A DNA stretch of 64,000 nt, from positions 5,041,374-5,105,373 of the forward strand of contig CM012954.1 of the NCBI GenBank assembly GCA_000181795.3, read 5' to 3'. The position numbers and the translations under genes were made by a program. Shown in pieces: positions 36,122 through 47,581 of this stretch (its first letter is position 1; each line of letters begins with the position of its first letter). The DNA comes from Trichinella spiralis (Eukaryota; Nematoda; Enoplea; Trichinellida; Trichinellidae). The notes under the pieces were generated by a model that was not told the origin of the DNA, did no database searches, and saw nothing but the letters and a program-made list of their open reading frames with translations.

Positions 36122-39100
36122 GCTGTCATAAATTAGCTAAACAAGCGGTTTAACTGTTGACCGTGTGGCCATCCTCGCAAATTTCAAGGTGTCGATTCAT
36201 TGAATCGAGGATCGATGGATGCCCTTTCATGCTTGGACGTTTTGAGTGTTTTTCTTATGTCCTCAGAGTGAAAATTGTTCGTTCGATCGACCATCCGTGG
36301 TAAAGTGTCAGCCGTATTTGCGTGACGGCTGCCAATGAACAGCGAAAAGCACTTTCAAGGGTAGTTCAACAACTAATATAGCCTACGAGGTTCAGTTTGT
36401 AATTGCCCCTCTTTGCCTCAAATGTGGGTCTTGCATTATGCTTTGTTTAAGGCCATCTAATATGTATGTGTAATAGCTGCATAATCTTAGTGTAAATTTG
36501 CACGGCAAATTTACTTTCCAAGGTACACTACTAACTAACTACACTGATTGATACGTATAATGTGACAATTCTCACTCTGGCAATGGCATGTCAGTCTGAC
36601 GGACGCGCGCCTTTCTTATTCTCTTCAATGAAAATTATTCAAATTCCAAATATTCTTCTTCTTCTTCTTCTTCTTCTACATTCTCAAAGTTTATCACTGC
36701 AATTTTTCACCTTTTCGGCACCATGTACACTTGAAAAGTCCATTGCAGACACACAGTATGTTGTATTTTCCTGTTGGTTTAATTAAAAATGAAATTTATT
36801 TCCATTGCTATTTATTTTGTTTTCTTCTTTTTTCTATTAATATGCGTCAAATTTTCATCCGTGCATATTTGAATTGGTCGCGCAAATAATCAAAATCAAA
36901 GCGCGATAATTAAAAATGTCCATAATACCCAGCTCTGATTGCTATACTCTTATTAGCCGGCAGTCGATAAGTACGGCGAATTGCATTTCACATTTCATTG
37001 GCATACTGTAGTAGTTAGTGGCTGTCACCCCAATCGGTCGAACAGGCTCTGGTTTGAATGTTTTGCTCAGAAAGCACAGAAACGAGTTTGCAATTTTCGT
37101 TCGATTTCTCAGCAAAGCTAAGGAAACGTTCAAGCAGTTCATTGCAGATGAATGTTAAATTTCACAATAAATTATTCTTTTGATTTGTAATCCGGAAAAA
37201 ATTATTTGATTAGATATAGTTTATTGCAGCAAATTTGTAGAACAATTAAATTAAAGTCTTTTCAAAGCATGATTTTTTGTTGAAAAACTACATTGTGTGA
37301 TTTGCACGTGCAAGGCAGAAATGTCTTTCTTATTCAAAATGACAAAACGTATACATAACAATAAATTATACTTTGAACTGTAAAAATTTGAACATTTAAA
37401 ATGTACCCACGTATTTTCATTATGACATCCTTTTTTGTTCTTTACTTTGCTTAAAATACTTAATTGAAACTTCAAACAGAAGCATTATACGATTCGATTT
37501 GTATAATTTGTATTTTACGGAGGTTTAATATTATATTCTTGAATGGTTTCAGCGATCTTAACAGTCAAGAAAATCTGCTTGAAAATATCGCATGACATGA
37601 TCACTGAAATAGGATGAACATATCCACCTTGAAAAGTTGGGTTGTATTTTTCCCTTCCTCTGCTTATTTATGAAAGAAATGCTCAAAGGTGATTTAACAT
37701 TCACTTAGAGAAATAGAAAAAGAAAGCTAGTATAAATAAGCTTAAAACTGGTTCGACATTATTTATCATCCTTTTCATTCACTGGAAATGCAAAATTTAT
37801 AAAACTGATCATGTACATACATTTCAGATTGACTAGATTAAATGAGTAATTTTCAGTTTCAATTAAGAGATGTTTTTAATGAAATTAATTGCAATGTTCA
37901 AGCTTCGTCCGTGTTTGCTAGTCATTAAAAGAGAATTTGACATTTTCAACATAATGCCGGTACAGTGTTTTCATTGTGCTGCTGTTTGTTTGCCGAAGCA
38001 GCTAGTTCAAGAGAACAGTCTGTTAGCTGGTGAAGTCAGCAGATAGGCTGCTGTTATCGCGTCGCCTGGTTAAACAAAAGAGACGAGAAGCGGCGATGAT
38101 TTGAAGAAACGCACGACGATAATGTGGCCCCATAATTGACGCGTCTCGCTCCTTGCGCAAACAAACCTAGCTATCTGTCTATCTATCCATAGCTGTATAG
38201 CAGTGTAGCATGTCGTGACCGTAGAAATGGACGGCTGTTTCATAGCTAATTGTCGAACCAGGCAAAATCGAAACCGTCATCACATCTCCAACGCATCACC
38301 AACCTCCCACTGAACTGGCATACTGTAAAATGCTCAGACGAACGTCAACGCATCAATGTGCGCAGGCGGTTGTGTTCAATTTCTACTTCCACTGACGACC
38401 AGCCAGCCTCTGAAGCTTGTTTTCTTAAACTGCAAAGCAAAATGCTCGCTCAACCGGCGAGGCAAGAAATAAAGCGTCACCCCATTCAATGGTTGAAATT
38501 TAAAACTTAACTCGACCGCGCATTCATTCTCCATACGTTCAGTTTTGAAATTTCTTTACAATTGATGTCTAATCGATTTTGAAATTTTTTATTCACTCAC
38601 CAACCAACCAGTACTATTTCTTTTATGCTGATCACATTAATAATGATCAAGTAATAATGCGATTGATTCAGTTAAACTTAATTATATTATTTTTTACAAA
38701 ACACAATTTATATAATTCATAAGACATTCAAAATGAAAGCCCTATGTACCGATCTACGAATTCTATCTACCAATGTCTGCTAACTTCTCTATCTATTGCA
38801 CTACATCTACAGAACATTACTTTTTACGGTCCTTTTCCTAGTAACTTTAACGAATAGCGCACTGATCAAAATGACCCTACAGGCCTATTTTTATCTTAAA
38901 TAATCCTTGGAAATTATGCTAAATATTTGGTATATTGCAAGAAACAAAGTATATCGTATGTAAATTAATACACATGGCAAATAAGCTTAGCAGAACACGA
39001 CAAACAACGTCCTATTATTGAAAATAGAAACAAATGTACTTACTTAGTGATAAATTTTTCACTTGGAGCACGTAGCCAACGGTAAACTTCATACAGGTAG

Positions 39101-41497
39101 ATCAAGATCAAAACTGTGCAAGTAGATTTGGTGTAGAGTCTCCGGTGCCGAAGTGAAGCGAAGCGAAAGTAGCAGCGTTCAAATCACCTAAACTGAGCAC
39201 AAATACTGTTTCAATTTCATTCCATTCTTGACGAAGATTAATCTGAAATTTTCGCTGAAAAATTTGAATAAAATATTTATTTGCATATAGTCAACAATTT
39301 CACTGCTAACTTGTTCAATTCAATTGTTCACTGCTTGTTGAAAGGTCGCTCAATTACTTAATGATGTGATAAGATTGTGATGTTATTTACTTTATCTATT
39401 AACTTCATTTCAGCTATTTAACTTGATCCAGTTAAAAATCCAAGTAGATAATGAATCATTAATGAATGAATGAATGACAAGTAAATATAGAGAAACATCT
39501 GTATATTCAGAATAGTTGACATATATATTATTTCAAAAAGAAAACTGCATTTATTAATTGATGATGTGAAATGATATCTTACTGATATATGCATGTATAT
39601 GTACAGATAGACGGATGGATGATGTAATGCGTGCTTTTAGTTTAATGATTGTGTTATTAAAGTTAGAATTAGAATTAAGCAAAGAGAAAAGAAAGCAGGG
39701 TTTAACTAGGGTAGGGGGGGGGAGGAGTGTTGGTTTCATTTGCATAAAATCAGATTATGCAGAGTATGTATTTTGTTAGTTTTTGATTTTGACTTTCTTT
39801 CTTTCTTTATACAGTTGTCTGTACATGGTTTGTTGGTTAGTTTATTGTTGCTTTCTGCAAAGCGTTCATCCACCCTGCTAGTGCTAGTGGATTTGAAATC
39901 GGTGGATTTTCATCCAGTCAGTCAGCAGTGACTTTCACTAGCCAGTAAGTAGCAGGAGATGAAGTGATTTGCTGATTTGTTCTTTTGCATTGATGCTTTT
40001 GATCATGGTCGAATGATCTGTTTGTCGACCACACAGCAAGAGGGGCAGAGAGAGTAGGAAAAAGTGGGGGAGAAGAGGAAAAAATATTAAAAGAAGTAAA
40101 GTAAGCAGAAATGGACGAGTAACTGAATGAATGAATGAATGAATGAATGGAACGGAGAAAAAGAGCACCGGACAGCGGCTTGCCGCTAAGATGCGGATGT
40201 GCTCAGAGTGTTGTGTTTGCTGTCCAGCAGTTGGTCAACGTACTAAGTAAACACGGTGTCCTGTGTTTGCCGGCCCTGAAAAAGACCACCCGGACTTCAG
40301 GCGCCAGGCATGGTTCAGTTTCTGTTTGCGCTACGGCCAAGCCGAGGCCGGCAATCCGCTTCACTGTCTCCCACGAGCTGTTGACACTCGATATGGCCAG
40401 GTGAAATGCCAAGTAAACAAGTACGAGAGAAAATGTCCCAGCTCAGTCACTGTCCAATGCAAACAATAACCATCAGCTAATCGCCGCCAGCCGGTTCAGG
40501 ACTTAAGTAGCTGTCTCAAAGGTGCTCATAGCACGCCTCGTATATACATATATATAAACCGCCAAAGACGTTTGAAAATTCAACAATATTGACCATGTCT
40601 GCGTTTCTGTGCAATAAAAAACCAGACTCTGAAAACGGTACTTTCTTCAATGTTGAGCTTTCCAAAATTTCATTCACACTAAAGGCATTCGCATTCATAA
40701 TTTATGAAAACAAAACTTTTCAATTTTTCAAAAACAGCAACTAACTTACGAACGATATGGGACAGAAAATTTCAACAATAAACGCAGCTCATATTGATGA
40801 TATATATCTATTATCCATGTCAAATTTCATTTCACAAAGTAAAAATATATTTTAAAAATATGCTCAATTATTCAAAGCAACAAAAACAAAATAATAATCA
40901 ACTGGTAAATTTAATTTAAAACATGAAAATATGTGCATTTGTCTGTATGCGAACGTACAGAAAAGGGAAAAACAAACGGCTTGAAAAACGACGTAAAAAG
41001 CCGTCCTCAGTGCGCGCCTGAGGCACCTTTCATTACAAGGCGAAAACAGTTAAACGAAAGCGCCACTCAGACGAGCCCATCCAAAAAAAGAGAAAAACAT
41101 AAAACCAACAAACAACCATCATCATATTTGTGGGCTACTTAGTTTACACAAAATGAAGGTCGACACAATACTGTCATGCAAACAGTCCATATAAACATAT
41201 GCATATGTATATTACGCATATACACAGGGATTTTTGTATACGTGCATAAATATACATACATATATATGTGTGGAAGTGATCGATCGAGTAAAGCAGAAAA
41301 TAAAAAATGCATATACAACAACTGCGCTTCATATAACTCAACTATGAAAAATTAAGATGAAAATAAAGAAAGAAAACGGAGGGGGAATCAAGAAATAGAG
41401 AAACATAAAGAATTTAGAAGAAGAAACGGTGGAAGGAGAGAAAAAGCGCGAGAGCAAAAGAGAAAGCGGAAAAAATATATGCGTGCGTGAAAAAGAT

Positions 41498-41532
<35 letters not shown>

Positions 41533-41757
41533 ATATAACAATAATTTTAAAGTTCGCTTTTGATGCGTTAACATAACATAAATCACCATTCTGGTCGATA
41601 ACAAATGTCAGGTATGGATGCAAACAATGCGCTTGAAAAAGCGTAGAGGCACGGCGGTTTTCCCTGCGCAACGTGATGGCGGCGATGCCCACAAAAAGCA
41701 ATCGAAACAATACTTTTTTTGTGGCAACGAAGCATGAAAAGAAGGCACCATGCGAAG
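36122..41757. other. Gene-poor region with GC-richer islands
   Basis: No recognised gene. GC-richer blocks lie at about 37.98-38.50 and 40.14-40.50 kb. Both contain open frames on plus (38250-38510, 40147-40404, 40263-40469) that match no family I know; the last has an AG/GTGAAA donor-like site. Simple repeats are (CTT)n near 36654-36676, (GAAT)n at 40128-40147 and (GT)n at 41509-41531. A G-run of about 10 lies near 39712-39722. These islands downstream of FoxA could be regulatory or non-coding exons. Confidence 0.4.
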
Positions 41758-43697
41758 TTACAGGTTCGCTGCTGAACCGGGATTGTTAGACGAATACAGT
41801 GTATGATAATAGGGCATGGAATCACTCATTGCCGATGATTGACCAATTTGAGACATCATCGGACTCAATGAATTGTACGAAAGTTGTGCGGCAGCTGTGC
41901 TAGAGCCATTTCCATAACAATTCGGCAAATTGTAAGTCGAGTCTGGCTTGCTGGAGTCGATCAGGTTGGTAATGCTAAACGGATGAGTAAATGCCAATGT
42001 TCCAAACGGATCGTGAGTATAATTGGGAGGCAGTTGACCAAACGACGAATAAACTGCTGATTGTGGCAGACTGTTCGGTGATGCACCATAGCTAATCACT
42101 GGGGCTAAACCTTCATTTGCCAGTGAAGACGAGCCAACTCCTACTAATGAATCACGCGGGCTTGAACAAGACGCTCCCGCGCTGTTGGGACTGTTGTTCT
42201 CTGCCATCGCTTGCTGAAGAAGATTAACATCCAATGCACCACCATCCGTAGTTGTTACCAATGTATTCGGGGTAGAATGACGAGTATCAGCACTTGGCCC
42301 TGCCATATCGTTTGCATTCAACATATTTCCGTGACTAGATGGTGAACCTGCAATCAAAGCAGAGCTGACGTGTTGTTGTTGTTGTTGCTGTTGTTTCTGC
42401 TGTTGTTGTTGTTGCTGTTGTTGTTGTTGTTGTTGTTGTTGCTGCTGCTGCTGCTGCTGCTGTTGCTGCTGTTGTTGCTGCTGCTGATCATCATCACCCG
42501 AAATCAGCAGCATATTACCTGCGCAGTCTTGTGACTGAATCTGTAAAAAGTACAGTAGTCCATTTCTAATATATTCTTGACAATAAAATTCTAACACTCA
42601 CTTTACGCTCATCTGTCAACAAATCTACGCCGTGATTTTGCATAGAATCAGTACCTTCACAAGGACTGCCACGACTTGCTTCGCTCAGTTGACCAGAACG
42701 CTGCTGTTGGATGTGATGCTGAAGTTCTTCTAATTCTTCTTCAACTTTTACCATCGCTTGAAAAGTACCACTTTCTGACATCGATGCGTTGCGAGATCCT
42801 TTGCCACCGCTACCGGCAATACCGGATCGCTTCTCGCATTTGAATCGTTTTTGCCGGCGAAGATAGCAACCGTTTTCAAACATGTTCCCACAATCTGGAT
42901 GCAAAGTCCAAAAGCTACCTTTACCTGGCTTGTCAGGCGTTCGTGGTACTTTGACAAAGCAATCGTTGAAGCTCAAACTGTGGCGAATGCTGTTTTGCCA
43001 ACGTTGCTGATTTTGACGGTAATAAGGAAACAAATCCATGATAAATTGATAAATTTCACTCAGCGTTAGCATTTTCGAATTCGACTGCTGTATGGCCATG
43101 GTAATCAAGCTGATGTAGCTGTATGGTGGCTTCGCGTGTGTGTAACTTCGCCTACAACAGTTCGTTCATGCAGAGTGTTTTTGATTTTTGTATTAATGCA
43201 ATAAAAAAAATCAATGAAACATACCTGTAAGTGTTTTTCGCATTTCCACCGCGTGCCAATGAGGTGGATGAATTTCCCATGACAACTGAAGAATTGTTTG
43301 GCGTAACGTTTGTACTTGCTCCGACTTGCATTTGAGTTCGGCCAATTGGACTAAGAGCCGATGAGCCCATTGCCGACGGGCCCATTGTCAACGAGCTCAT
43401 TGTAGACGCCATCGATGGCATGGAGCCATAACCGTTGAGCGTGTGATGGCCTCCCATGCTGTTCATACCCGTGAATGATGGCATATTGCTGTATGGATTG
43501 TTCAAAGCTGACGCGTTCATGTTTGCTGAAAGATTTGCATACGAACCAATACCGGCTGAAGGATGAGCTTGAACAGAATATCCGGCTACAGCTGCTGCAG
43601 CCGCTGCCTGACCAAGAGTAGACGTTCCGTAGGTTAGAGCAGAATTGGGATCTGACGCGCCCGAATGATGATGACCGTAATCAGAGTGTAAAAGCAT
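41758..43697 (-). CDS. FoxA: FoxA-class fork head transcription factor (HNF3/fork head/PHA-4 type)
   Basis: Three exons, 43225-43697, 42602-43151 and 41758-42540, join with correct phases to 601 residues. The fork head domain (about 163-263) reads [18 protein letters not shown] at its start, then [19 protein letters not shown], and ends with [12 protein letters not shown]; the first intron lies just before it ([12 protein letters not shown]). Region II of FoxA proteins is present near the C-terminus as HPFSITNLI. FoxA proteins are pioneer factors for gut and foregut cell fates in animals. The N-terminal part is rich in Ser, Gly, Ala, Met and Asn. Exon 3 opens with a glutamine tract of 30 Gln, one Lys and 7 Gln (42373-42486), coded by mixed CAA and CAG. 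The ATG lies directly behind ttttgtag, an acceptor-like sequence, so the 5' untranslated region is probably in an upstream exon, or coding continues there. Confidence 0.97.
42373..42486 (-). repeat. CAG/CAA tract coding for polyglutamine in FoxA
   Basis: The tract has thirty-eight codons: 37 Gln and one Lys. CAA and CAG are interspersed, which lowers slippage compared with a pure CAG run. It begins about 18 residues after the second FoxA intron, between the acidic DDD and HVSSA. Confidence 0.95.
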
Positions 43698-43759
43698 CTA
43701 CAAAAGTAGCATCGCAGGTTAAAACAACAATCTTTTGGCATCAACGACAAAAGAACTGC

Positions 43760-44130
43760 ATGCACTACATTACACTACACTGCACTGCACTGCACTACAC
43801 TATACTACTCCATACTATACAAAACGCGTCAACCCTGGGCAAATATCTTCAGGCGTTTTTTTCCATTACAATAAAACGCAAGTCAATTTCTGCGCTCAGA
43901 TCAAAAATTCACTGTACCAATTAATAAATAAAAAATGAAAGCAAAGTACATAAGGAAACAGGAAAATGAAGAAGAAGAAGAAGAAAAAGGAAAAGAAAAA
44001 GAATGACAACATGAAAAGATATTGAACAACTCGATCTTTTCCCTTTTTGTGTTATATGCTAATGTTAATACACGTGAAGGTTGAAGAAGAAGAAGAAGAA
44101 GAAGAAGAAATTAACAAAAGCATCAACTCA
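43760..44130. repeat. Simple repeats just upstream of FoxA
   Basis: (TGCAC/TACAC)n lies at about 43764-43812, followed by GAA-type runs at 43969-43990 and 44081-44109. They sit between the first coding exon of FoxA and the GC-rich probable promoter. Confidence 0.7.
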
Positions 44131-44149
44131 TACAGCACTCCTATGAACG

Positions 44150-44450
44150 AACGGTAAGTCGACACTGGAGGCGACGTGAGCAAGCCGATTGTCAATATTG
44201 CTCAGAACAGACCGCGCAGCACAGGACGACAGCGTCACGTGATCTCAGTCAGCCAATCACAGCGTAAGAATACAAATTCGACGAATCAACAATAACAACG
44301 TCGTGAACGTCAATTTTCCAATAGGCTGACTCGGTTACCTCGAGCAATCCTGCGCTACGTAAACACAGTGGGCTTTCTCGAAAAATCGTCATCTCAGTTG
44401 AACTGCAACGCACACCGCCAGTTGCCCACTACCTGCCAGGTTTGATTAGC
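44150..44450 (-). promoter_or_regulatory. Probable FoxA promoter or 5' exon region
   Basis: A GC- and CpG-richer block stands about 500 bp upstream of the first FoxA coding exon. It contains the perfect palindrome TCACGTGA (44235-44242), an E-box of the USF/TFE type, and CCAAT motifs at 44253-44257 and 44318-44322. On the plus strand AACG/GTAAGT near 44151 is a perfect donor word, so an antisense or divergent transcript cannot be excluded. The promoter role is inferred from composition and position. Confidence 0.45.
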
Positions 44451-45011
44451 ACACTATACACGCCTATGTGATTTTCTGTTGCACTGTTTTTGATTTCTCT
44501 GTTTATTTGTTTTTGTTTTTAATTCAAAGTCAGTCGTATATATATTTTAATGTAAACATAAAATTTTTTAATTCATCAATTTGAATATGATATGAAGACT
44601 GAATTGAGCAAAAATTATTTAAACAGCTGAAAAAGCATGACAATAATTTTGTCATATCGAGTGAAACTGCGGAAATGAAAACTTTTAAGAAACTGAGTAA
44701 GCAGTAATGAAAAGAAATAATTATGAAATTGGAATAATCTGCAATTTGTTATGATTAAAATATTTTAGCATGTCTTCCGTCTGTCATCAGATCAGCAGTA
44801 ATATGAAAAATTAAGTTGTTCAGTTGTTTCAGTATTTCAATTTTAAGCAAAACATCTTTAAACAATCCCTCCTGCCTTGTGAATTTGGAACTTAGACTAT
44901 TTCCAACTAGAAGACTGCTTTGCAAGACTTTGGACTAAGCTACAAACACACGCACATTCATTTTGGCATGCTGCGCACGAAACTTATTTTTCTTCTCTAA
45001 TTCTCCTTTGC
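44451..45011. other. Spacer, nothing recognised
   Basis: AT-rich, with no open frame of note and no recognised element. Confidence 0.5.
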
Positions 45012-45660
45012 ATGGACTCAATAATGAGCAAAAGAAAAACGTTGATAAATACAAAAATATATTTAAAAAATGTTAACAAACCTGAGTGGAATGAGCATTT
45101 TTCTAAGTTTACCAGAGATTTGAAGCAACTAGTATTACCAGAAGAATGGGAAGAAGAACGGGAGAGATTTTGAACATCACTTCTTCAGTTATTGCAGTCA
45201 TTTCTCAAAGAATGCAATTCAGAGGGAATTGAATTGTGATTCAACAACCGTTGCAAAGCTGCTCACGAGCAGGGGAACGGTTGCCCGTCGTTGAATTATT
45301 GAAAGACTATGAACTAGAAATAACAGATTGCAGAGCTTGCTGAAAAAGTGGATAACCAACTACAGACTCATCAGTGATCACCAAAGCAACATTAGAGTTT
45401 AAAACTGTTTCAACCCCGCCAATCAACGGGGAAGAAGACCATAAAAGCTGCATTCCAGTGATTCATCTTTGACATATCAATTTATCACATTGAACATGTG
45501 TTCTCAGAAAGTAGCCATCACACAACAGCGCAAGCAACAGAGTACCGTTCAAAAATGACAAACTTATAATTGTCAAAAAGTAAAAAGCTTCAAACATCCT
45601 ATTATTGCGCCACTAATGATTTCACCAGAACTGACAGGAAATAAAAACACTTTTACCATT
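45012..45660 (+). pseudogene. Decayed open frame, unidentified
   Basis: From the ATG at 45012 a frame of 53 codons includes VNKPEWNEHFSKFTRDLKQL and LPEEWEEERERF, then hits a TGA. In the same frame coding-like sequence seems to go on past several further stops: SLLQLLQSFLKECNSEGIEL, later QIAELAEKVDNQLQTHQ and TTAQATEYRSKMTNL. This pattern fits an old, inactivated intronless copy, for example of a transposon or a processed gene. I do not recognise the family, and chance remains possible for the downstream part. Confidence 0.3.
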
Positions 45661-47040
45661 GCAAAATTAAGTAATGATTTCATTGCTTGATACTATTTTT
45701 TTACTACATACTTTTGTTACGCAAATACCATGTCACTGGGATATTAAGAAAAAATTCTTACCATCTGTTATAGAAGATATAAAAAAAGAGAAAACTGCAA
45801 ACAACTATCAACCAACAACACTCTGTTCGTGTTTAAAATGAAAGTTACAATTTGCATTGTGCGTCCTGGACCGTTGAAACACTTCTCAATAAAAAAAAGT
45901 AATACAAAAGTTTTTCCTATCAAAAATCAAAACATCACAAATGAAATAAATTATTGGATTTGCAAATTTGGAATAGATTAAAAATGATCGCATAATGAAC
46001 AGTGTTGCTCAGTTGAAAGATCACTCCAACATGCGAGAATGATGAAAAGTGATTGATTGAAAATGAACAAATTCATACTTACTTTTCACCGTTCATATAT
46101 TTTCACAATTTTTTTAACAAATTCCAAACATTACTCTAAAGCGAGTGTGTAATAAATTCAATTAAAACCTCAGCTGAACAATTACATATATGCATACATA
46201 CACGAATCAAATCATCAGTTTGTATAGTTTTTGAAAATGAATCATCAAGTGAAAAGAAATTCTCATACACCGCAAGTGATAACTTATTGTAATTGATCGA
46301 GTTGGTAAAGAAAGTCACTCTAGCGAAAACACTGCCTGCCAAAGTAGTTGGAGGTGCATTTCAACAGAAAAGACACACTCATATCATAACTTCAGCGCAT
46401 GAAGACACACACACACACACACATAGGGCAGTATGCAAACCAAGGTCATATGCTGAAATTGTGCATCGTCATCACAACACCAATGCTGGTGATTAAGTTG
46501 AATTCTGTTGATTGCAGAATTAAATTTGCAAACCACGCACAGACAATTGACTATGAGATGTTCGACAAGTGACTGCAAAATAAGTTTGCAAATGAAAAGA
46601 ATAAAAGTATATACAATACCAGAAACCTCTGATCAAAATTCAAATCTATCCGTAAAACAGTGATCGAAAAGTGAAAATACCTGAAACAAATTTTTACGAA
46701 AGAAACAACGAATATTGTTTTTCATTCAGATTTGATTTTCCCTTTTTTCACTGTAGAGCGGAAGTGCAATTGTGTTAATTACGTCGCTAGTCACCGCTAA
46801 ATTAACCAAACAACAGAACAATGCAAAAATAGTTTTCCTTCTGCTAAGTGATTATTAATTTTTGCAAATATGCTCCAAAGATGAAAAGAAAGTAAAAAAT
46901 GCAATAAAAGACATGTAAAGTGGAAAGGAAAGTATCAATATATGATGATTTGAGGAAAAATTTTTTCCCATTTTCTCCAAATAAGGAAAAAAATGGATTT
47001 TAAATACAAAAGAGAGAAAAAAAAGAGATAAACGGTAAAT
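45661..47040. other. AT-rich spacer
   Basis: No gene was recognised. A donor-like GTAAGT on the minus strand follows ATGAACGGTGAAAA near 46080-46093, and an acceptor-like tttgtttcag lies near 46690 on the same strand. Such sites could belong to untranslated 5' exons of FoxA but prove nothing alone. (CA)n occurs at 46405-46422. Confidence 0.35.
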
Positions 47041-47581
47041 GTCCGAATGAGATGATTCAGAGGTACCGGAAAAAGATTCGGCCAAAGTTGGTGGGTTGAA
47101 AATGCGTGCGTGTGAGTCTGCAGCAAAGCGTGACCACCCGCGTCCGTGTTGTCTGGCTCGCGAAAAAAAGGCAGACCCCATTACACGGTCGATTAGTGTT
47201 TTCTATTCTTGCCAAATTTTTGCTTTTCACACTAGCGCAGATTTGGTGACACGAAATCTGTGTCACTACAATGACCCAAGTCCACGACGCACATCCGCCG
47301 ATAACTGTAAAATGAAAAAAGATTCGCGAAACCTCTCGTTTCGTTGCGGCGCCCAAATCCAGGACAGCTGGACAAAAGCTTCGGCCTCCGCGCTTGGTGA
47401 AAAGGTCGACCCTTCAGGATGCCCAACCCTGACCTTCTTGGTGTCTGTCGATTGCAATGACGCAATTGAACTCAACACACCAGAAAGCTTACGGTTCCCC
47501 TGTAAGAGCTATTTCCTGTCATCGATGATGAGCCCATATCCGACGACCTCTGTTCCTTATGACCTGCAGCTTTACGTATGA
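47041..47581 (+). CDS. GC-rich island with a 161-codon ORF, unrecognised
   Basis: The plus frame 47096-47581 is open for 161 codons, unusually long for this region. Its C-terminal part (GCPTLTFLVSVDCNDAIELN and on to YPTTSVPYDLQLYV) looks more protein-like than the start. Several minus-strand frames are also open across the island because stop codons are rare at this GC content, so openness is weak evidence. No family is recognised. The island lies about 3.4 kb upstream of FoxA and may instead be regulatory. Confidence 0.2.

Noticed and set aside
40147..40469. Overlapping plus-strand frames and one minus frame in a GC-richer island.
   Set aside because: All frames are similarly open, none resembles a family, and no acceptor-donor pair selects one of them.
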